A DNA stretch of 10,201 bases from an uncultured Alphaproteobacteria bacterium. GTDB lineage: Bacteria; Pseudomonadota; Alphaproteobacteria; Rickettsiales; UBA1997. Under the pieces are notes generated by a model. That model was not told where the DNA came from. It searched no databases and saw only the letters and a list, made by a program, of their open reading frames with translations. Below are positions 6,830 to 10,201 of this stretch, piece after piece. Position 1 is the stretch's first letter. Each line of letters begins with the position of its first letter. Both the position numbers and the translations under genes were made by a program. The stretch spans positions 1 through 10,201 of the forward strand of contig CASFUN010000037.1 of NCBI GenBank assembly GCA_949298005.1. The letters are read 5' to 3'.

Positions 6830-7723
6830 ATGAAAGACAATATTAGATTTTATTACAAAAAGAATAGATTACAGCAAATTAGAGGTTTCTGTGCAACAGT
6901 TCAGTGTAATTGTTCAATTAGAAAAGCTTCTGTAATGCTTGGTATTGAACATAGCACTATATCTTTACAAATTAAATCATTAGAAGATGACTTAAATACT
7001 AAGCTTTTTAAAAGATATAAAAATAACAGAATTATGCTAACTAAAGATGGTGATTTATTTTATAAAAAGGCTATTATACCTTTACAAGGCATAGATAGTT
7101 TATTTGAATATTTTAATTCTAACCTGGAAAAAGATACGGATAATAGCATAAATATAGCGTGTGACAATTTAACATTCACACATATACTACCTGAACATTT
7201 GAACCATCTTAGACAAGAAGTTAGTAATTTTAATAAACTGAAAATAAATATAGATATAACAACCTTGGAAGATTCGTTTAAAAAATTGATGAATAATAGT
7301 GTGGATATGGCTTCATTTTGTTATTTACCATCAATTAATATTCCTGTGGAAATTCAAGAGGAAAATATAAATACATATAAAAATTGCTTGGTCAGTGGTA
7401 AAAATGATATAAGATCCGTAAAACGCATATTATCTAATAAAACATTCAATGAAAGCTATTCTAACTATATTAGAACTGATAATTCAAATATAAATATTAG
7501 TAATGAAAATCCTTTGGTATTAAAAAATTTTGTAAAGTATAGCTTGACTAGCTATGTTATTCCAGAATTAATTTTAGATAAAAATGACTATAAAAGCTTT
7601 AATATTAATAAAGATAACATGTTTTCTGAAACATATTTTTCAATTTTTTATGTAAAAAATTACATAAAGAAAATTAATATTGAAAAGTTTATTTCTATTA
7701 TAAAAAGCAACAAAATATCGTAA
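6830..7723 (+). CDS. LysR-type transcriptional regulator
   Basis: The 297-residue protein has the usual LysR-family size. Its N-terminal winged helix-turn-helix spans about residues 13-75. RLQQIRGFCATVQ is followed by IRKASVMLGIEHSTISLQI (30-48), which carries the recognition helix, and then KSLEDDLNTKLFKR (49-62) and the wing IMLTKDGDLFY (68-78). Residues about 100-297 form the co-inducer domain; they are divergent, Asn- and Lys-rich, and give no hint of the ligand. The gene is followed after 80 bases by a cysteine synthase-family gene on the same strand. LysR-type proteins such as CysB and CysL control sulfur and cysteine genes, so regulation of that enzyme, perhaps in response to O-acetylserine or a related metabolite, is a reasonable inference. 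An autoregulatory dyad may lie at 6692-6708. Start ATG 6830 is well placed behind the promoter; no Shine-Dalgarno sequence is seen. Confidence 0.92.
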   Translation: MKDNIRFYYKKNRLQQIRGFCATVQCNCSIRKASVMLGIEHSTISLQIKSLEDDLNTKLFKRYKNNRIMLTKDGDLFYKKAIIPLQGIDSLFEYFNSNLEKDTDNSINIACDNLTFTHILPEHLNHLRQEVSNFNKLKINIDITTLEDSFKKLMNNSVDMASFCYLPSINIPVEIQEENINTYKNCLVSGKNDIRSVKRILSNKTFNESYSNYIRTDNSNINISNENPLVLKNFVKYSLTSYVIPELILDKNDYKSFNINKDNMFSETYFSIFYVKNYIKKINIEKFISIIKSNKIS

Positions 7724-7735
7724 TAGTATATTATG

Positions 7736-7741
7736 TATAAT
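7736..7741 (+). promoter_or_regulatory. Possible -10 box upstream of the cysteine synthase gene
   Basis: A perfect TATAAT preceded by TG lies 62 bases before the enzyme's ATG, just after the regulator gene ends. No matching -35 box is found at 16-18 bases, as may be expected for a promoter that depends on an activator such as the LysR-type protein. The 80-base gap also holds AAGG about 20 bases before the ATG, too far for normal ribosome binding. Confidence 0.28.
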
Positions 7742-7803
7742 TAGTCTTGATAAATAACAATATTATTTTACCCTCATAAGGTGAGTTACTTTTATAAAAT
7801 ATT

Positions 7804-8715
7804 ATGAAATATTATAATAATTACAAAGATTTGATTGGAAAAACACCATTGGTAAAGTTAAATAACATGGGTTTTTCTAAAAATTTAAATGTTTTTGCAA
7901 AAATGGAATTAATGAACCCAGGTGGTAGCATCAAAGACAGAATGGGAACAGCTATAATAAAAGATGCAGAAGATAGCGGAAAATTAAAAGCTGGAGGAAC
8001 TGTATTAGAAGTTACAGCTGGAAATGCTGGTATAGGTATAGCAATGGCTTGTATAGGAAAAGGTTATAAAGTGGTTTTCATTGTCTCAACTAAATTTTCA
8101 CAAGAAAAACAAGATATTATGAGAATTCTTGGCGCAGAAGTTATAAATACACCAAAAGAATTAGGCATGCAGGGAGCGTTTGATTTAGCTGAGAAAATGT
8201 TAAAAGAAGACCCTAGTATAGTTTATTTAAGACAATTTTCCAATCCAGCTAATCCAAAAGCTCATTTCGAAACAACAGGTCCAGAAATATACGAAGATCT
8301 TGATGGCAATGTGGATTATATAATTAACGGTGCTGGTAGTGGTGGTACTATTAGTGGAATTGCTAAATATTTTAGAAGTAAAAATAGTAAAGCTAAAATA
8401 ATATTAGCTGACCCAATTGGATCAACAATGGGAGGGGGTACAGCTGGACATTATTCTATAGAAGGTATAGGAAATACATTTATGCCAGAAACAATGGATA
8501 TGTCTTTAGTGGATGAAATATTTAAAGTTAAAGACGAAGAAGCTATAAGAGAAGTAAAACTTCTGGCAAAACAGGAAGGGATTTTAGGTGGTACATCATC
8601 TGGCGCAACTCTAAGCGTTTTGCGTAAATTAGATGAGAGAGGTGTTAGAGGAAATGTAGTTTTAATATTCTCAGATAGAGGAGATAGATATCTAAGTAAG
8701 GGAATATTTAACTAA
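7804..8715 (+). CDS. PLP-dependent cysteine synthase-family enzyme
   Basis: The 303-residue protein belongs to the fold-type II PLP enzymes that join sulfide or homocysteine to O-acetylserine. The PLP lysine is K44 in NPGGSIKDR (38-46). The phosphate-binding loop is GAGSGGT (176-182), and the substrate loop is TAGNAG (71-76), in place of TSGNTG of classic CysK. The second Gly/Ser loop is GGTSSGA (262-268). TAGN, the ADPIGS and EGIG blocks (202-207, 220-223) and the ending DRYLSKGIF point to the CysM/MccA (YrhA) branch, which includes O-acetylserine-dependent cystathionine beta-synthases. The product may thus be cysteine or cystathionine. There is no C-terminal CBS domain pair, and the length is normal. 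No serine acetyltransferase is present in the window. The gene lies behind the LysR-type regulator and ends in a strong terminator. It could be named cysK, cysM or mccA; sequence alone does not decide. Confidence 0.95.
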   Translation: MKYYNNYKDLIGKTPLVKLNNMGFSKNLNVFAKMELMNPGGSIKDRMGTAIIKDAEDSGKLKAGGTVLEVTAGNAGIGIAMACIGKGYKVVFIVSTKFSQEKQDIMRILGAEVINTPKELGMQGAFDLAEKMLKEDPSIVYLRQFSNPANPKAHFETTGPEIYEDLDGNVDYIINGAGSGGTISGIAKYFRSKNSKAKIILADPIGSTMGGGTAGHYSIEGIGNTFMPETMDMSLVDEIFKVKDEEAIREVKLLAKQEGILGGTSSGATLSVLRKLDERGVRGNVVLIFSDRGDRYLSKGIFN

Positions 8716-8743
8716 GAAATTAGTTAAGTGAAAAATTTTTATT

Positions 8744-8771
8744 GGGAGTATTATAAAATAATACTTCCTTT
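8744..8771 (+). terminator. Rho-independent terminator of the cysteine synthase gene
   Basis: GGGAGTATTAT (8744-8754) pairs along 11 bases with ATAATACTTCC (8758-8768), with one G-U pair and a tight AAA loop, followed by TTT and TATATATA. It begins 28 bases after the TAA and is the strongest terminator in the window. It separates the metabolic unit from the phage remnants. Confidence 0.8.
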
Positions 8772-8825
8772 ATATATACTTCAAAAGTAACATTTTTTAT
8801 ATTTTTATAATCAACAAAAAATAAA

Positions 8826-9623
8826 ATGAACTCTGAAGAGTATACAAGTAATTTGAAACTACCTCTATTAGTACCTAATCAATCAGGTAAAGAATTTACT
8901 CATAATGAGGCGCTAATCATCATTGATAGTTTGATACATAATGCTGTTATTGATATATTAAATAATCCACCCACAGAATTAAATGTTGGCAATAAATATA
9001 TAATTGGTGCTAATTCTGGTAGAGATTTTAAAAATAAAGAAAATCAAATAGCTATATATGATGAAAATGGTTGGAAATTTGTAGAAGTTCAAAACGGTTA
9101 TTTTGTATGGGTTATTAATCATAGTAGTTTATATATATTCGAAAACAACATTTGGAAAATTCTAGACATTAGTGATAAAAGAATAAAAGTAACAGAACCA
9201 AAGACTAATTAAATATTAAAATATGACGGATTAAATTTTATTAATTCAAACTCATTATCTAATATAGAACAACTATCAATTATCAGTAATTTGATTGTAA
9301 AAGATGCTGATAAATTAAGTAAATTTAGATTAGAAGTTAATGAAAATGGTTCTGATATTAATGTATCAAATAATTGTGTAAATTGGCTGAAATGTATTTC
9401 AATCGATAATAGTAGTGGTAAAGTTGATTTTGGAACAGATATAACAATAAAAGGTGACCCAATAACATCTAGAAATAGCTTAATAGAAATAAGAGAAAAT
9501 TATGATATAACGGAAGCATCTATATTAGAATTCACAAATCTTGAGCTAAATTGTCAACATAAATTTGTTATAACTATACATAGAAAAAGGTTACACTCTT
9601 CTAAAAATTCAACAAGAACATAA
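8826..9623 (+). pseudogene. DUF2793 phage tail protein, split by one in-frame stop
   Basis: DUF2793 proteins are structural tail proteins found mainly in alphaproteobacterial prophages. The first 128 residues hold the whole family signature: LKLPLLVPNQSGKEFTHNEAL (10-30), NPPTELNVGNKYIIG (47-61), ENQIAIYDENGWKFV (72-86) and GYFVWV (91-96). A TAA at 9210-9212 ends this part. The same frame then stays open for 136 more codons to the TAA at 9621-9623. The downstream half matches the family's C-terminal arrangement: KYDGLNFINSNSL, then FRLEVNENGSDINVSNN and LKCISIDNSSGKVDFG, where a hydrophilic strand is followed by an I-D-x-x-x-G-x-V-x-F block. The parts are therefore one gene with a nonsense codon, and a TTG at 9291 is unlikely to be a real start. 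Two separate proteins or readthrough are the alternatives. The nearest upstream TATAAT (8806-8811) has no good -35 box. Confidence 0.75.
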
Positions 9624-9726
9624 AAAAATCTTTAAAAGAATTATCGTTAAAAAAATTTGACTTAATTTGTGTAAGACATATTATGTAATTAATATTTATT
9701 AAAAATAAACAAATTAAATTATATAG

Positions 9727-9885
9727 AAAAAACTTTTGGACTGGATACTTGCAAGATTAAACAAGCCTACAACTTATGTAGCTTTTTTTAACTTTTTGGT
9801 TGTTATTGTAGGAATAAATGTTAATCTGGAATTACAGACAATAATAACTAATCTTTGCCTTGCGATAGATGCATTGATTTTATGA
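9727..9885 (+). pseudogene. Holin-like small membrane protein, remnant
   Basis: Frame 1 is open from after TAG 9724-9726 to TGA 9883-9885 and encodes about 52 residues beginning KKLLDWILARLNKPTTYVAF. The next stretch is NFLVVIVGINVNLELQTI and the end is LCLAIDALIL. A W-I-L-A-R-L-x-x-P-(S/T)-T opening followed by two hydrophobic segments is typical of short phage holins. In alphaproteobacterial prophages such genes often follow a DUF2793 tail gene, as here. There is no ATG; a TTG at 9736 could start a 49-residue protein. In the neighbouring frame the sequence before it reads I-E-K-T, as if an original M-E-K start had been separated from the body by an indel. Holins form lesions in the inner membrane that release endolysin. 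No endolysin is visible after it. Confidence 0.5.
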
Positions 9886-10201
9886 AGTCTCTGAAAAAAC
9901 AGTGACAAGTTGGTTGAATTCATTAAAAGAATATAACTATGTAACAGTTGATTATGAAAAAGGAGAAAAAGGAAATATTCTAAGAAGAAAGATATTTATT
10001 AATAGCATTGAAAAGGTAAGTAGGGGTACAGAAGAAAAGGTAAGCTATAATAATACAAGAAATAATACTAAAAATAATAATAATGGTAAAATTGAAATAC
10101 CTACTGAAGAGGAAGAACCTACCATACCATACCATGATTTAAAATTAACTGCTTCTTTTTTAGAAAAATTACAAACTGAGCAACCAAAGTATTTTCTCCC
10201 T
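9878..10201 (+). pseudogene. Winged-helix protein lacking its 5' end, runs off the window
   Basis: Frame 2 is open from after TGA 9875-9877 to the right edge, with no ATG. It opens with VSEKTVTSWLNSLKEYNYV, the recognition helix of a helix-turn-helix, and then VDYEKGEKGNILRRKIFI, a beta-wing. The earlier helices that should precede it are missing. A low-complexity Asn-rich linker (YNNTRNNTKNNNN) and an acidic, Pro-containing stretch (PTEEEEPTIP) follow. N-terminal winged helix, Asn-rich linker and further domain is a layout seen in phage or plasmid replication and helix-turn-helix proteins, but I cannot name the family. It overlaps the end of the holin-like frame by 8 bases, suggesting a deletion joined the two. 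A start at GTG 9902 or TTG 9914 would cut into the recognition helix, so it is probably not functional as written. Confidence 0.5.

Noticed and set aside
7781..7807. Eight-codon GTG leader frame overlapping the start of the cysteine synthase-family gene
   Set aside because: It has no cysteine codons, no Shine-Dalgarno sequence and no attenuator-like hairpins, so a leader peptide is not supported.
9291..9623. Separate 110-codon gene starting at TTG
   Set aside because: The same frame is open back to the TAA at 9210 and continues the DUF2793 protein, so it was treated as the second half of that gene.
9875..9885. TGA read as Trp joining the holin-like and winged-helix frames
   Set aside because: The two frames differ by one base, so recoding would not join them, and TGG is used for Trp throughout while TGA ends other frames.
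1..10201. CRISPR array, tRNA or rRNA genes
   Set aside because: No regularly spaced direct repeats, cloverleaf-like sequences or rRNA motifs were seen on either strand.

Overview
The window is strongly AT-rich, with AT-biased codons, many TAA stops and almost no recognisable Shine-Dalgarno sequences. It mixes a few intact housekeeping genes with broken genes. A tail protein of the DUF2793 type, best known from alphaproteobacterial prophages, together with the low GC and gene decay, suggests a reduced-genome, host-associated alphaproteobacterium of the Rickettsiales or Holosporales kind. This is inference; no rRNA or other decisive marker is present. UGG codons encode Trp and TGA acts as a stop, so the ordinary bacterial code fits.

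Left end (1-1240): the last 31 codons of a probable phage tail-fibre protein, noticeably less AT-rich than what follows. Next comes a family 8 glycosyltransferase gene broken by two one-base frameshifts. A hairpin lies at its 3' side.

Centre (1234-6580): mltG (peptidoglycan lytic transglycosylase, minus strand) is divergent from a two-gene unit made of a small membrane protein and tilS (tRNA-Ile lysidine synthetase). Converging on tilS is a 5'-truncated remnant of a sodium/alanine symporter (AGCS family). Divergent from that remnant, and only 3 bases upstream of radA, is the most unusual gene here. It encodes a 270-residue protein with an acidic N-terminus, one hydrophobic segment and a C-terminal half carrying nine Phe-Gly motifs, mostly SFGT-like and about 12 residues apart. 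This resembles the FG repeats of eukaryotic nucleoporins. An intact radA follows and ends in a hairpin.

Right half (6577-8771): a regulatory intergenic region with two inverted repeats and a good promoter, a LysR-type regulator, and a PLP-dependent cysteine synthase-family enzyme that ends in a strong terminator. The regulator probably controls the enzyme.

Right end (8826-10201): decayed prophage material. It holds a DUF2793 tail gene split by one in-frame stop, a short holin-like remnant, and the 5'-truncated end of a winged-helix protein that runs off the window. With the tail-fibre fragment at the left, phage debris flanks both sides of the core genes.
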